Assembly: GCF_000961885.1 (NCBI RefSeq)
Contig: NZ_JZKH01000032.1
Span: forward strand, 20,023 to 84,022
From: Streptomyces rubellomurinus
GTDB taxonomy: Bacteria; Actinomycetota; Actinomycetes; Streptomycetales; Streptomycetaceae
Direction: 5' to 3'
DNA: 64,000 bases
The position numbers and the translations under genes are program-made. Every line of letters starts with the position of its first letter. The first letter of the stretch is position 1. Below are positions 26,321 to 36,301 of the stretch, piece by piece. The notes under the pieces are model-generated. The model was given only the letters and a program-made list of their open reading frames with translations. It had not been told where the DNA came from and did not search any database.

Positions 26321-26565
26321 GATCGCTCCGTTTCACGCCATCTCGTCGAAGAGGCGGCGTAGCGGGGGTCTGAGGGTGCTTGCAGCGTAGCCCCGGGTGT
26401 TCGAGCTGAATGCGGCAGCTCGGCGATATTGACGCATCTTTTACTACAGTCAGTACTATTACCAGCCAGTAACAGCTCGTCGACGTCCGGCCCGGAGTGC
26501 GCGGCGCCACACTTCGAACACTCCAAAACGTCCAAGAGTGACTATCACCACTTCACTACGCGCCA

Positions 26566-26589
26566 GTAACCTACGGAGGCGTAGGTAAC
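26566..26589. promoter_or_regulatory. Near-perfect inverted repeat upstream of hemolysin III gene
   Basis: Arms GTAACCTACG (26566-26575) and CGTAGGTAAC (26580-26589) match at 9 of 10 positions around GAGG. The preceding CCAGTAAC also occurs at 26465-26472. It looks like a TetR-type operator seven bases before the start codon; the GGAGG in its centre may double as ribosome site. Confidence 0.55.
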
Positions 26590-26596
26590 GGGTAGC

Positions 26597-27328
26597 ATGC
26601 AGCGCATGACTGCTGCTGCGCTCGGGGAGAGCCCCGCGGAGGATCCGACCCGAACCGGCCCCGCGGAGGGCGGCCTCCCGGACACCGGGGAGGGCAAGCC
26701 GAAGTGGCGCGGCTGGCTGCACGCCGGGATGTTCCCCGCCACCGTCGCCGCCGGGATCGTGCTGATCTGCCTGGCCGACTCACCGCGCGCCAAGGCCGCC
26801 TGCGCGGTCTACTCGGTCAGCGCCTGGCTGCTGTTCGGGGTCAGCGCGGTCTACCACCGCTTCACCTGGGGGCCGCGCGGCGACGCGATCCTGCGCCGCC
26901 TGGACCACGCGAACATCTTCCTGATCATCGCGGGCACCTACACCCCGTTCACCATCCTGCTGCTGCAGGGCGGCAGCCGGCAGGTGCTGCTCTGGGCGGT
27001 CTGGGGCGGGGCGCTCGCCGGGATCGCGTTCCGGGTGTTCTGGGTCGGCGCGCCGCGCTGGCTGTACACGCCGGTGTACCTCGCGCTGGGCTGGGCCGCC
27101 GCCTTCTTCCTGCCGGACTTCCTGCACACCGGGGGCGTCGCGGTGCTGGTGCTGATGATCGTCGGCGGGGTGCTCTACAGCGTCGGCGGCGTGGTGTACG
27201 GCCTCAAGCGCCCCAACCCCTCACCGCGCTGGTTCGGCTTCCACGAGGTGTTCCACGCCTTCACCCTCGGCGCCTTCATCGTGCAGTACGTCGGCGTCTC
27301 ACTGGTGGCGTACAGCACGGCCGGCTGA
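26597..27328 (+). CDS. Hemolysin III / PAQR-family membrane protein
   Basis: A 243-residue protein (or 240 if the ATG at 26606 is used). After about 45 cytoplasmic residues there are seven transmembrane segments. The conserved PAQR positions are seen in SAVYHRFTW, RRLDHANIFLIIAGTYTPF and GFHEVFHAFTLGAF; the Ser and three His residues would bind zinc. Bacterial members are linked to membrane lipid homeostasis, and the hemolysin name is historical. A strong inverted repeat upstream points to specific regulation. Its 3' end overlaps the convergent neighbour by 30 bases. Confidence 0.92.
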   Translation: MQRMTAAALGESPAEDPTRTGPAEGGLPDTGEGKPKWRGWLHAGMFPATVAAGIVLICLADSPRAKAACAVYSVSAWLLFGVSAVYHRFTWGPRGDAILRRLDHANIFLIIAGTYTPFTILLLQGGSRQVLLWAVWGGALAGIAFRVFWVGAPRWLYTPVYLALGWAAAFFLPDFLHTGGVAVLVLMIVGGVLYSVGGVVYGLKRPNPSPRWFGFHEVFHAFTLGAFIVQYVGVSLVAYSTAG

Positions 27329-27826
27329 ACCCGGCGTCCCACGACGGGCGGTCGCGCGGTCCACGGACCGGGCGGCCGCCCGTTCGGCCGTCCAGGGCCG
27401 CTCGTACGGGGCCCGGCCCTGCGGGCGGTGCGGGTACGGCGGGCGGGCGGCCTCGCCGAGCCCGGGCAGCGGCTCCGCCGGGGGCGCCGACTCCGGACGC
27501 GGCTCCGGCCGCTCGACCCGGCCGGCCCGGCCGCGCGCCTGGCGGGCGTCCAGCGCCTCGCGGGCCCGGCGGCAGCGCTCGCAGTGCGCGGCGTCCGGGG
27601 TGCCCCGGCGCGGGCGGTGACCGGACTCCGGCGCCGGCGACCGGTGCAGCGCGCGCCAGCGGCGGGCGACGTAGACCATCAGCAGCAGGGTCTCGACCCC
27701 GGCGACCGTCAGGACCAGCAGGGCGCCGTTGATCAGATAGGCCGCGACCACGGCCAGCGCGGAGGCCACCACCACCGCCCCGCCCCACACCTGGGCGCTC
27801 GCCCGCACCTCGTCACTGTCGGCCAC
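27299..27826 (-). CDS. Small membrane protein with basic Pro/Arg-rich tail
   Basis: A 175-residue protein of unknown function. The GTG at 27826 is chosen because AGGGGAG precedes it and the sequence then reads ADSDEVRASAQVWGGAV. Two adjacent transmembrane segments (about residues 12-31 and 34-54) are followed by a cytoplasmic tail with HCERCRRA and many Arg, Pro and Ala. I do not recognise the family. The last 30 bases overlap the hemolysin III coding sequence on the other strand, so either the true stop region is tolerated as overlap or the tail is poorly conserved. Confidence 0.55.
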   Translation of the reverse strand: MADSDEVRASAQVWGGAVVVASALAVVAAYLINGALLVLTVAGVETLLLMVYVARRWRALHRSPAPESGHRPRRGTPDAAHCERCRRAREALDARQARGRAGRVERPEPRPESAPPAEPLPGLGEAARPPYPHRPQGRAPYERPWTAERAAARSVDRATARRGTPGSAGRAVRHQ

Positions 27827-28082
27827 TTCGGCTCCCCTTTCCCGGCGCCGGGCTCGTGGTCGGCCCTGGCCGCCCCACCCCTTCTCCGCTCTCGGCACGC
27901 GTCGGCCAGCACTGACCGATTGCCACATGGTATCTACCGTCCGTCACTCCAGGCTGCCCCGAGGCGGCGAACGACAGATCAACGTTGCGTCAATTCCGTG
28001 TGCGGAAGCAGCACTTCCAGGACACATCACCGTATGCGATCGAATCGTCACGAGTCCACGCATTGACGGCCGGGACCTTTTG

Positions 28083-28118
28083 GGAGTTACTCTCATTTGA
28101 CAGAGACTCCTATGTCTC
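28083..28118 (+). promoter_or_regulatory. Operator-like palindromes before the MFS gene
   Basis: An imperfect 28-bp palindrome runs from GGAGT (28083-28087) to ACTCC (28106-28110), with matching internal bases. It overlaps a GAGAC/GTCTC inverted repeat (28103-28107 with 28114-28118). A TTGACG at 28063-28068 and TACTCT at 28088-28093 could be promoter boxes. The TetR protein encoded after the MFS gene is the likely ligand. Confidence 0.45.
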
Positions 28119-28146
28119 CTCCCTCGACTCCCGCCGGAGGTCAGTC

Positions 28147-29775
28147 GTGTCCACCGCACCCCCCGCAGCCGAGAACGCCGCCGAAACCGCCGCCGAAACC
28201 GCGCCCGGGAACGCCGCCGGCGCCGAGGCGAACCCGCGCCGGCGGCTGGCCCTGGTCGCCGTCGCCCTGAGCGTCCTGGTGATCAGCTTCGACATGACGA
28301 TCCTCAACGTCGCCCTGCCCACCATGGCCGCCCAGCTGCACGCCACCACCGGGCAGCAGCAGTGGATCGTCGACGCCTACACCGTGGTCTTCGCCGCCGC
28401 CATGCTCCCGGCCGGGCTGCTCGGCGACCGGTTCGGCCGCCGCCGCACCCTCACCACCGGCCTCGCCCTGTTCGGCCTGGCCTCGATGGTCGGCATGGTC
28501 ACCACGTCCCCCGGCACGCTGATCGCCGCCCGCGCCGCGATGGGCCTGGCCGGCGCGCTCGTCATGCCGATGTCCCTGGCCGTCATCCCCGGCCTCTTCC
28601 CGGCCGCCGAGCAGCGCCGGGCCACCTCGGTGCTCGCCGCCTCGCTCGCCGCCGGCGCCCCGCTCGGACCGCTGATCGGCGGCTTCCTGCTCCAGCACTT
28701 CTGGTGGGGCTCGGTGTTCGCGATCAACGTCCCGCTCACCGCGATCGGCATCGCCGCCTGCGTCCTGCTGCTGCCGGAGACCCGCAACCCCGCCGCACCC
28801 CGGATCGACCTGCTCGGCACGCTGCTCGCCGCCGCCGGGCTCAGCGCCCTCACCTACGGGATCATCGAGGGCGCCGACCGCGGCTGGAGCGACCCGCTGG
28901 TGCTCGGCACGCTCGCCGGCTCGGTGCTCGCCCTCGCCGCGCTCGTCCGGCGCAGCCACCGGCAGAGCGACCCGATGCTCGACCTCGCGCTGCTCGCCGA
29001 CCCCTCCTACCGCTGGTCCGCCATCGCCGCCACGCTGATCTCGGTCGTCCTGTTCGGCGCCTTCTTCGTCCTGCCCCTCTACTTCCAGAGCGTGCTCGGC
29101 ACCGACGCCCTCGGCTCCGGGCTGCGGCTGATGCCGATGATGCTCGGCCTGATGGTCGCCGCCAGGCTCACCGAGCGGCTGGTAGTGCGGCTCGGCACCC
29201 GCGCGGTGGTCGCGACCGGGCTGGCCCTGCTCGCCGCCGCCCTCCTCTTCGGCAGCCGGACCGGCCCCGCGGACGGGTACGGGCGGGCCGCGGTCTGGCT
29301 CGGCGTGCTCGGCTTCGGGATGGGCCTGTCGCTGATCACCGCCCAGGCCTCCGCCCTGGCCACCCTGCCGCCCGCCCGGGCCGGGGTCGGCTCCGGGCTG
29401 CTGCAGACCCTGCGGCAGGTCGGCGGCGCGATCGGCGTCGCCGCCTTCGGCAGCCTGCTCGCCGGCGCCTACCGGGGCGCGCTGGACACCGGCGCGCTGC
29501 CCGCCGAGGCGGCGCGGCAGGCCGGGAAGTCGGTGGTCGCCGCCGACGCCGTCGCCGCCCGGAGCGAGGGCGGGGCCGCGCTCAGCGCCTCCGCGCACGC
29601 GGCGTACGTGCACGGGATGGCGCTGGTGCTGCTGGTCGCCGGGATCGTCGCGGTGCTCTCGGCGGTGCTGATCGCGGCCCGGATGCCGGCGGGCGGGCCG
29701 CCGGCCCAGGAGGCCGGGGCGGGAATCGAGCCCGGGGCGGGAGTCGAGCCCGCCGCCGTCGAAGATCGCCGATAA
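28147..29775 (+). CDS. MFS drug exporter, DHA2 (14-helix) family
   Basis: A 542-residue transporter. The GTG at 28147 is used because GGAGG lies six bases upstream; the open frame before it crosses the operator region. About 14 transmembrane helices are expected. Motif A GLLGDRFGRRRTL follows helix 2, and motif C-like MSLAVIPGLFPAAEQRRA and GAPLGPLIGGFLLQHFWW lie in helices 5-6. DHA2 proteins export antibiotics and dyes with protons. The tetR gene follows after seven bases, a common inducible efflux arrangement in actinomycetes. Substrate unknown; the PKS cluster is 8 kb away and a link is not indicated. Confidence 0.93.
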   Translation: MSTAPPAAENAAETAAETAPGNAAGAEANPRRRLALVAVALSVLVISFDMTILNVALPTMAAQLHATTGQQQWIVDAYTVVFAAAMLPAGLLGDRFGRRRTLTTGLALFGLASMVGMVTTSPGTLIAARAAMGLAGALVMPMSLAVIPGLFPAAEQRRATSVLAASLAAGAPLGPLIGGFLLQHFWWGSVFAINVPLTAIGIAACVLLLPETRNPAAPRIDLLGTLLAAAGLSALTYGIIEGADRGWSDPLVLGTLAGSVLALAALVRRSHRQSDPMLDLALLADPSYRWSAIAATLISVVLFGAFFVLPLYFQSVLGTDALGSGLRLMPMMLGLMVAARLTERLVVRLGTRAVVATGLALLAAALLFGSRTGPADGYGRAAVWLGVLGFGMGLSLITAQASALATLPPARAGVGSGLLQTLRQVGGAIGVAAFGSLLAGAYRGALDTGALPAEAARQAGKSVVAADAVAARSEGGAALSASAHAAYVHGMALVLLVAGIVAVLSAVLIAARMPAGGPPAQEAGAGIEPGAGVEPAAVEDRR

Positions 29776-29782
29776 TCGGGTC

Positions 29783-30439
29783 ATGAACGCCACGCAGCCG
29801 ACCGCGGCCCTCCCGGACGCCCCGACCAACCCGGTCCAGGCCCTGCTGGAGGCGCCGCTGTCGCTGCGCGAACGCAAGAAGCTGAAGACCCGGCAGACCA
29901 TCCGGCGCGAGGCGTACCGCCTGTTCGCCGAGCAGGGTTACGAGAGCACCACGGTGGAGCAGATCGCCGCCGCCGCCGAGGTCTCCCCCTCCACCTTCTT
30001 CCGCTACTTCGCCACCAAGGACGACCTCGTCCTCACCGACGAGTACGACCCGGCGATGATCGCCGCCCTGCTGGCGCGCCCCGCCGACGAGCCCTTCCTC
30101 ACCTCCTGCCGGGAGGCGCTCATCGGGCTGATCCGCCAACTGCTCCAGCACGAGCGGCAGGAACTGCTCATCCGGATGCGGCTGGTCACCGAGGTGCCCG
30201 CGCTCCGCGCCGGGCTGCACCGGGCCGACCACAGCCCGGCGGCGCTCTACCTGGCCATCCTGCTGCGGCGGGCCGGCGTCGAGGAGCCCAGCTACGACAT
30301 GCGGATCACCGCCGCCGCGATCGGCGCCGCGTCCACCGAGGCCGTGCTGTGCTGGGCGGCGGGCGGCGGCGAGCAGGACATCGCGGAGCTGGTCGACCAC
30401 GCCTTCGCGCTGCTGGAGAGCGGCTTCGCCGGGGTGTGA
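29783..30439 (+). CDS. TetR-family regulator of the MFS exporter
   Basis: A 218-residue protein. Residues about 27-75 form the TetR DNA-binding domain (LSLRERKKLKTRQTIRREA, TVEQIAAAAEVSPSTFFRYF, TKDDLVLTDEYD). The rest is the helical ligand domain. The family with the R-E-R-K-K N-terminal pattern often controls adjacent MFS exporters. Co-transcribed with the exporter (seven bases apart), so it probably represses their shared promoter. A hairpin terminator follows. Confidence 0.9.
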   Translation: MNATQPTAALPDAPTNPVQALLEAPLSLRERKKLKTRQTIRREAYRLFAEQGYESTTVEQIAAAAEVSPSTFFRYFATKDDLVLTDEYDPAMIAALLARPADEPFLTSCREALIGLIRQLLQHERQELLIRMRLVTEVPALRAGLHRADHSPAALYLAILLRRAGVEEPSYDMRITAAAIGAASTEAVLCWAAGGGEQDIAELVDHAFALLESGFAGV

Positions 30440-30456
30440 CGGTGGGCGGACGCGGT

Positions 30457-30486
30457 GCGGGGCCCGGCTCCTTCGCCGGGCCCCGC
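30457..30486. terminator. Hairpin terminator between convergent genes
   Basis: A perfect 12-bp stem (30457-30468 with 30475-30486) with loop TCCTTC, lying between the tetR stop and the stop of the minus-strand anchored protein. Confidence 0.85.
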
Positions 30487-30502
30487 CGTCCCGCCAGGTC
30501 CG

Positions 30503-31366
30503 CTAGCTGCGGCGGGACCGGCGCCGCAGCGCCGCGCCCGTGCCGGCCAGCGCGGTGGCGCCCAGGGCCGCGGCCGCCGTCACCGCGGGCAGCGCCGAGC
30601 CGCCGCCCGCCGCCGGGGCGGCCGCCGCCTCCACCTGGTAGCCGCCGCCCTCGCCGGACCGGTCGTACGCCGAGCCGGGCAGCTTGTCGCCGTACCGCTG
30701 GTGCACCAGCTGCTGGTACCGGGCCAGCGACACCCCGTCCGTGCCGACCGAGCGCCGGGCCTCGTCGTCCAGCGGGAGCACCCGGCCGTCGCGCAGCACG
30801 TACCAGGCGTTGATCTGCGGCTCGCGGAAGGCCGTGCCGCCACCGCCGCTCGCCGCCTTCGCCGCGTAGTCGCTCTCGTCGCCGCCGGAGGCGATGTTCA
30901 CGACCCGCCAGCCGTCGCCCTGCCGGACCGTCCAGACCGAGGCGCTCTGCCCGTCCGCCGCGGTCACCTTGCTGGCCGTGAACTCGGCCTTCGCCACCGG
31001 CGCACCGGCGGTGCCGGCCACGAAGCCGGCGTCCAGGGTGTACACCGGCACGGTGTCCCCGGTCAGCCGGGGCGCCGACGCGGCCGCCGCCTTCACCTCC
31101 TCGGCCGCGCCGATGGTCAGCTGCTGGGTCGGCGGGACGCCCTTGCGGGCGAAGAACCGGCCGACCTGGTCGAGCACCGCCGGGTCCTGCACCGCGCCGC
31201 GCGCCCGGGCCAGGTCGGCGGCGGGCACCGGCGCCGGGGCGGCGGTCGCGGGGGCGGCGGTCCGGGGGTCGTCGTCGGCCTGCGCGGCCGGGGCGAGCGC
31301 CAGGCCGAGGCCGGCCGCGAGGAGGACGGCGACGGCGGCCCGGCGGATGCTGTTCAGCTCGGTCAT
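30503..31366 (-). CDS. Exported, C-terminally membrane-anchored hypothetical protein
   Basis: A 287-residue protein; the ATG at 31366 is preferred because GAGGTGG is correctly spaced, though a GTG nine bases earlier is possible. A signal peptide (IRRAAVAVLLAAGLGLALAPAAQA) is followed by a roughly 200-residue extracytoplasmic domain that I do not recognise, then a C-terminal hydrophobic helix and RRRSRR tail. This is a surface anchor layout without an LPxTG sortase motif. It begins ten bases after the peptidase stop, so the two are translationally linked and probably act together outside the membrane. It may be a substrate, inhibitor or scaffold of the peptidase. Confidence 0.75.
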   Translation of the reverse strand: MTELNSIRRAAVAVLLAAGLGLALAPAAQADDDPRTAAPATAAPAPVPAADLARARGAVQDPAVLDQVGRFFARKGVPPTQQLTIGAAEEVKAAAASAPRLTGDTVPVYTLDAGFVAGTAGAPVAKAEFTASKVTAADGQSASVWTVRQGDGWRVVNIASGGDESDYAAKAASGGGGTAFREPQINAWYVLRDGRVLPLDDEARRSVGTDGVSLARYQQLVHQRYGDKLPGSAYDRSGEGGGYQVEAAAAPAAGGGSALPAVTAAAALGATALAGTGAALRRRSRRS

Positions 31367-31376
31367 GGTCGCCACC

Positions 31377-32057
31377 TCACGCGCCGATCCGGTAGAGGGA
31401 GTGGGTCCACGAGAACGTGTCGTTGTTCACGTAGTACGAGTAGTCCGCCCAGTTGTAGCGGTAGTTGGACGGCCACGGGTCGCCCCAGTAGATCCAGTTG
31501 TTGCCGGTGTCGTAGCCGTAGACGACGTGCATGTGCCCGCCGCCCGAGCTCCACTGGATGCGCGTCTCGATCGGCCGGTTCGCGTTCACCTCGGTCTGCA
31601 CGGTGGAGTAGCGCAGGTAGCCGGTGACGTACGAGCCTGGGTTGATGCCGACCCAGTCCAGGCCGTTCTGCACATCGGCCAGCGTGGCCTGGCTGTTGGG
31701 GCAGCCGGAGTCGATCGAGCGGCCGAACGCGGCGTTGCAGAACTGGTTCTGGCTGTAGTTGTAGCCGAACCAGGTGGCGATCGTGTTGCCGCTCGCCGCC
31801 CAGCACCAGTTGGTCTGCTGTTGCTGCTGCATGGTGATGTTGAGCTTCTTGAAGGTGCCGGCCAGGTCGGCCGTGCTGCCGGGCGCGGCGGCCTGACGGA
31901 CCTTCGCCGGGGCCCGGTCGGCGGCCGACGCGTGGGGGGCGTCGGCGGCGACGGCCGGGGCGGCCACCGCCGCGGTGAGCGCCGGGCCCAGCACGCCGAG
32001 GGCGAGCAGGGCGACCGCGCGGCGCAGCCGTGTCCGGGGAACGGGTGTTGCTGGCAT
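31377..32057 (-). CDS. Secreted papain-like cysteine peptidase
   Basis: A 226-residue exported enzyme. The ATG at 32057 follows AAGGAGG. A signal peptide occupies about residues 1-38, then a pro-like segment to about 75. The catalytic cysteine is C85 in QQTNWCWAAS, with an oxyanion glutamine upstream (QQQQQ run 77-81). The histidine is H175 in SGGGHMHVVYGYD, and the third residue is probably the Asp in YWGDPWP. This is the C39/C70-like papain fold of secreted bacterial peptidases. Additional cysteines (C107, C119) may form a disulfide. It is the first gene of a two-gene unit with the anchored protein downstream. Confidence 0.85.
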   Translation of the reverse strand: MPATPVPRTRLRRAVALLALGVLGPALTAAVAAPAVAADAPHASAADRAPAKVRQAAAPGSTADLAGTFKKLNITMQQQQQTNWCWAASGNTIATWFGYNYSQNQFCNAAFGRSIDSGCPNSQATLADVQNGLDWVGINPGSYVTGYLRYSTVQTEVNANRPIETRIQWSSGGGHMHVVYGYDTGNNWIYWGDPWPSNYRYNWADYSYYVNNDTFSWTHSLYRIGA

Positions 32058-32265
32058 GGGGGATGCCTCCTTGCACGAGCGGAGCGAGGTGCTGTGGGGG
32101 GGCGCGGTCCGGATCGCGCCATGAGCATCGCGCCGTTGTCGGAGGATGGTCAACGGGTGCCGCGGGTACCGGTGTTGGGGTGTGAACGGGCGGCAACAGG
32201 TGTGAACGCCGCCCGGCGAAGCCGCTGGTGGGGCGCCCGGACCAGTGACAAACAGCCGTCCGGAT

Positions 32266-32277
32266 GTGAATATTCAC
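32266..32277. promoter_or_regulatory. 12-bp perfect palindrome GTGAATATTCAC
   Basis: A fully symmetric AT-centred site 45 bases before the ribosome site of the HTH gene. It suggests a dimer-binding operator, perhaps autoregulation. GTGTGAACG is also repeated at about 32180 and 32200. Confidence 0.55.
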
Positions 32278-32310
32278 GGTCAAAAGCCGGTCTGCCCGCG
32301 CCGCGCCCCC

Positions 32311-32324
32311 AGGAGGCAGCCATC
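32311..32324 (+). promoter_or_regulatory. AGGAGG ribosome site followed by ATC, possible non-canonical start
   Basis: AGGAGG (32311-32316) is a full anti-16S match. Five bases later the frame of the HTH gene reads ATC (32322-32324), with no ATG, GTG or TTG in frame for a long distance downstream. The nearest canonical in-frame codon is the GTG at 32202, upstream of the palindrome and without a good ribosome site. Confidence 0.45.
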
Positions 32325-33251
32325 CGCCGCAGCGACCCCGCCGACCTCGCCGCCGCCCTGCGCTCCGGCCCGTTCCACCTCGCCCTGCGCACCGCCATCG
32401 CCGCCCGCGGCCTCACCCTGCACCGCGTCCGCCGCCATCTCGCCCTGCGCGGCGTCAACGTCGGCCTCACCAGCCTCAGTTACTGGCAGCAGGGCCGCCG
32501 CCGCCCGGAACGCCCCGAGTCCCTGCGCGCCGTCGCCGCCCTCGAGGACGTCCTCGACCTGCCCGAGCACTCCCTCACCCGGCTGCTCGGCCCGCGCCGC
32601 GCGGCCGCCGACCCGGCCGGCCCGCCCGTGCGCCCGTACCGCGACCTGATCGCCCCGGCCGCCGCCGTCGACGACCTGCTCGCCACCATCTCCGGCCCGC
32701 GCGACACCGGCCTGCACACCATCACCCACATCGAACGCATCCGGATCGGCCCCGACCGCCGCCTCACCCGCCGCGACTCCCAGCACGCCCTGCGCGCCCA
32801 CCGCGACGGCATCGACCGCTACCTCGCCCTCTACCAGGGCGACCCGGGCAGCGACATCGGCCTGGTCGGCGTCCGCGCCGAGGAGAACTGCCGCCCCGGC
32901 CGGATCCGCCGCGACCGGGCCCACCACCTGCTCCTCGCCGAGCTCCTGCTCGACCGGCGCCTGCGCGCCGGCGACACCCACCTGCTCGGCTACGGCTTCG
33001 ACGACGCCCCCGCCCCCGAGCCCAGCGACGAGTACGTCCGCGGCTTCAACTCCGGCGCCGGCCAGTACGTCCTGCAGGTCACCTTCCACCCCGCCGCCCT
33101 GCCCGTGCGCTGCCAGCGCTTCGCGCTCCACTCGCCCGGCGAGGACCCGTACGAGACCGAGGAGTTGACCCTCGACGGGCACCACTGCGTGCACCTGGTG
33201 GCGACGGCGCTGCGGCCGTGCCTGCTGGGGGTCCGGTGGGACTGGGAGTGA
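32322..33251 (+). CDS. Helix-turn-helix (XRE-like) regulatory protein
   Basis: About 309 residues from the candidate ATC start, or 349 from the GTG at 32202. The N-terminal 80 residues contain an XRE-like helix-turn-helix (GPFHLALRTAIAARGLTLHR, NVGLTSLSYWQQGRRRPERP). The remaining 220 residues carry a conserved-looking domain of unknown function with HITHIERIRIGPDRR and YVLQVTFHPAALPVRC, perhaps a ligand-binding beta fold. Start position is the main doubt: codons between 32202 and 32321 are poor in G/C third positions and include the palindrome, so that part looks like a promoter. Function and targets unknown. Confidence 0.7.
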   Translation: MRRSDPADLAAALRSGPFHLALRTAIAARGLTLHRVRRHLALRGVNVGLTSLSYWQQGRRRPERPESLRAVAALEDVLDLPEHSLTRLLGPRRAAADPAGPPVRPYRDLIAPAAAVDDLLATISGPRDTGLHTITHIERIRIGPDRRLTRRDSQHALRAHRDGIDRYLALYQGDPGSDIGLVGVRAEENCRPGRIRRDRAHHLLLAELLLDRRLRAGDTHLLGYGFDDAPAPEPSDEYVRGFNSGAGQYVLQVTFHPAALPVRCQRFALHSPGEDPYETEELTLDGHHCVHLVATALRPCLLGVRWDWE

Positions 33252-33258
33252 GGCCGCG

Positions 33259-34119
33259 CTACGCCGGGGCGAAGTCCAGGACCAGGATGTCCTCCACCGG
33301 CCGGTAGCCGATCTGCCGGTAGACGGAGTTGCTGGTCGGGTTGGCGACGTCGGTGTACAGCAGCACCTCCTCGGCGCCCTCGGTGAGGGCGTGGGCGGAG
33401 GCGGCGGCGGTGACGGCGCCGGCGTAGCCGCGCCGCCGGTGCTCGGCCGGGGTGTAGACCGGGCCGACCCGGGACATGCCGGCGATGATCGGGCTGGTGC
33501 CGGCCAGGGCGACGGGCCGGCCGCCGTCCTCCCAGAGGTGGACGCCGCCGGCGGCGATCTTCTCGTCCACCGCCCGTGGCACGTCGGGCAGGACGACCTC
33601 GACCTCGGCCAGGAAGTCCCGGTACCAGCGGACCACCAGCTCCCGGTCGGCCGGTGCGGCGAGCCGGTGGCGCCCGGCCGGTGGGCGCGGCGGGTCGGTC
33701 AGCCGGCCGAGCCGGTACAGCCGCTCCTGGACGCGGACGGACGGCGTGGTGCCGGTGGCGGCCGTCCAGGCACCGCTGAAGGCGCGGACCGCGCCGGTGG
33801 CCCCGCTGACCCCGGCCACCTCGGTGAACCCGCTCCCGGCCGCCGCGAGTTCGACGGCGAGCTCGGCGGCCGCCCGCTCCGGCATCCGGGAGAGCCGGGG
33901 GTCGAACGGCGGGGTCTGCAGGAAGGCGCCCTCGACCGGGCCGTCCGGCGCCGCCCGCCACCAGCCGAAGACGGGCGGCCCGCCGAACACGTCCAGCCCG
34001 GCCTCGGCGAGCCGGTGGGAGATGGTGAGCAGCACGGTGTTCTCGGCCGGGTGGGCGGCCAGGAAGGCCCCGGCCTCGGCGCGGAACGCGTCCAGGGAGG
34101 TGGTGAGGGTCCAGGTCAT
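33259..34119 (-). CDS. GNAT-family N-acetyltransferase
   Basis: A 286-residue two-domain acetyltransferase. The C-terminal half (about 155-280) is a GNAT fold with the acetyl-CoA loop VYTPAEHRRRGYAGAVTAAAS and the following LYTDVANPTSNSVYRQIGYRPVED. The N-terminal half is a degenerate GNAT-like domain, as in FR47-type or mycothiol-synthase-like proteins. Substrate unknown. It lies 39 bases after the DUF255 gene on the same strand and may be co-transcribed. It converges tightly with the HTH gene (seven bases). Confidence 0.87.
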   Translation of the reverse strand: MTWTLTTSLDAFRAEAGAFLAAHPAENTVLLTISHRLAEAGLDVFGGPPVFGWWRAAPDGPVEGAFLQTPPFDPRLSRMPERAAAELAVELAAAGSGFTEVAGVSGATGAVRAFSGAWTAATGTTPSVRVQERLYRLGRLTDPPRPPAGRHRLAAPADRELVVRWYRDFLAEVEVVLPDVPRAVDEKIAAGGVHLWEDGGRPVALAGTSPIIAGMSRVGPVYTPAEHRRRGYAGAVTAAASAHALTEGAEEVLLYTDVANPTSNSVYRQIGYRPVEDILVLDFAPA

Positions 34120-34158
34120 GGCCCATCCTCGCCCCGGCGCACCGGCTCCCGCCAGCAG

Positions 34159-36225
<2,067 letters not shown>

Positions 36226-36301
36226 GCCCCCATCCTCGCGCATCGGCGTCCCGGTCAGGGCGTGTCGCGCGAGTCCGGTCCCGGCCCGGCGAATTGTCGG
36301 T

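Noticed and set aside
30894..32201. Extension of the HTH gene frame back to 30,894
   Set aside because: That part runs antisense through the peptidase and its partner, which have signal peptides and catalytic motifs on the minus strand.
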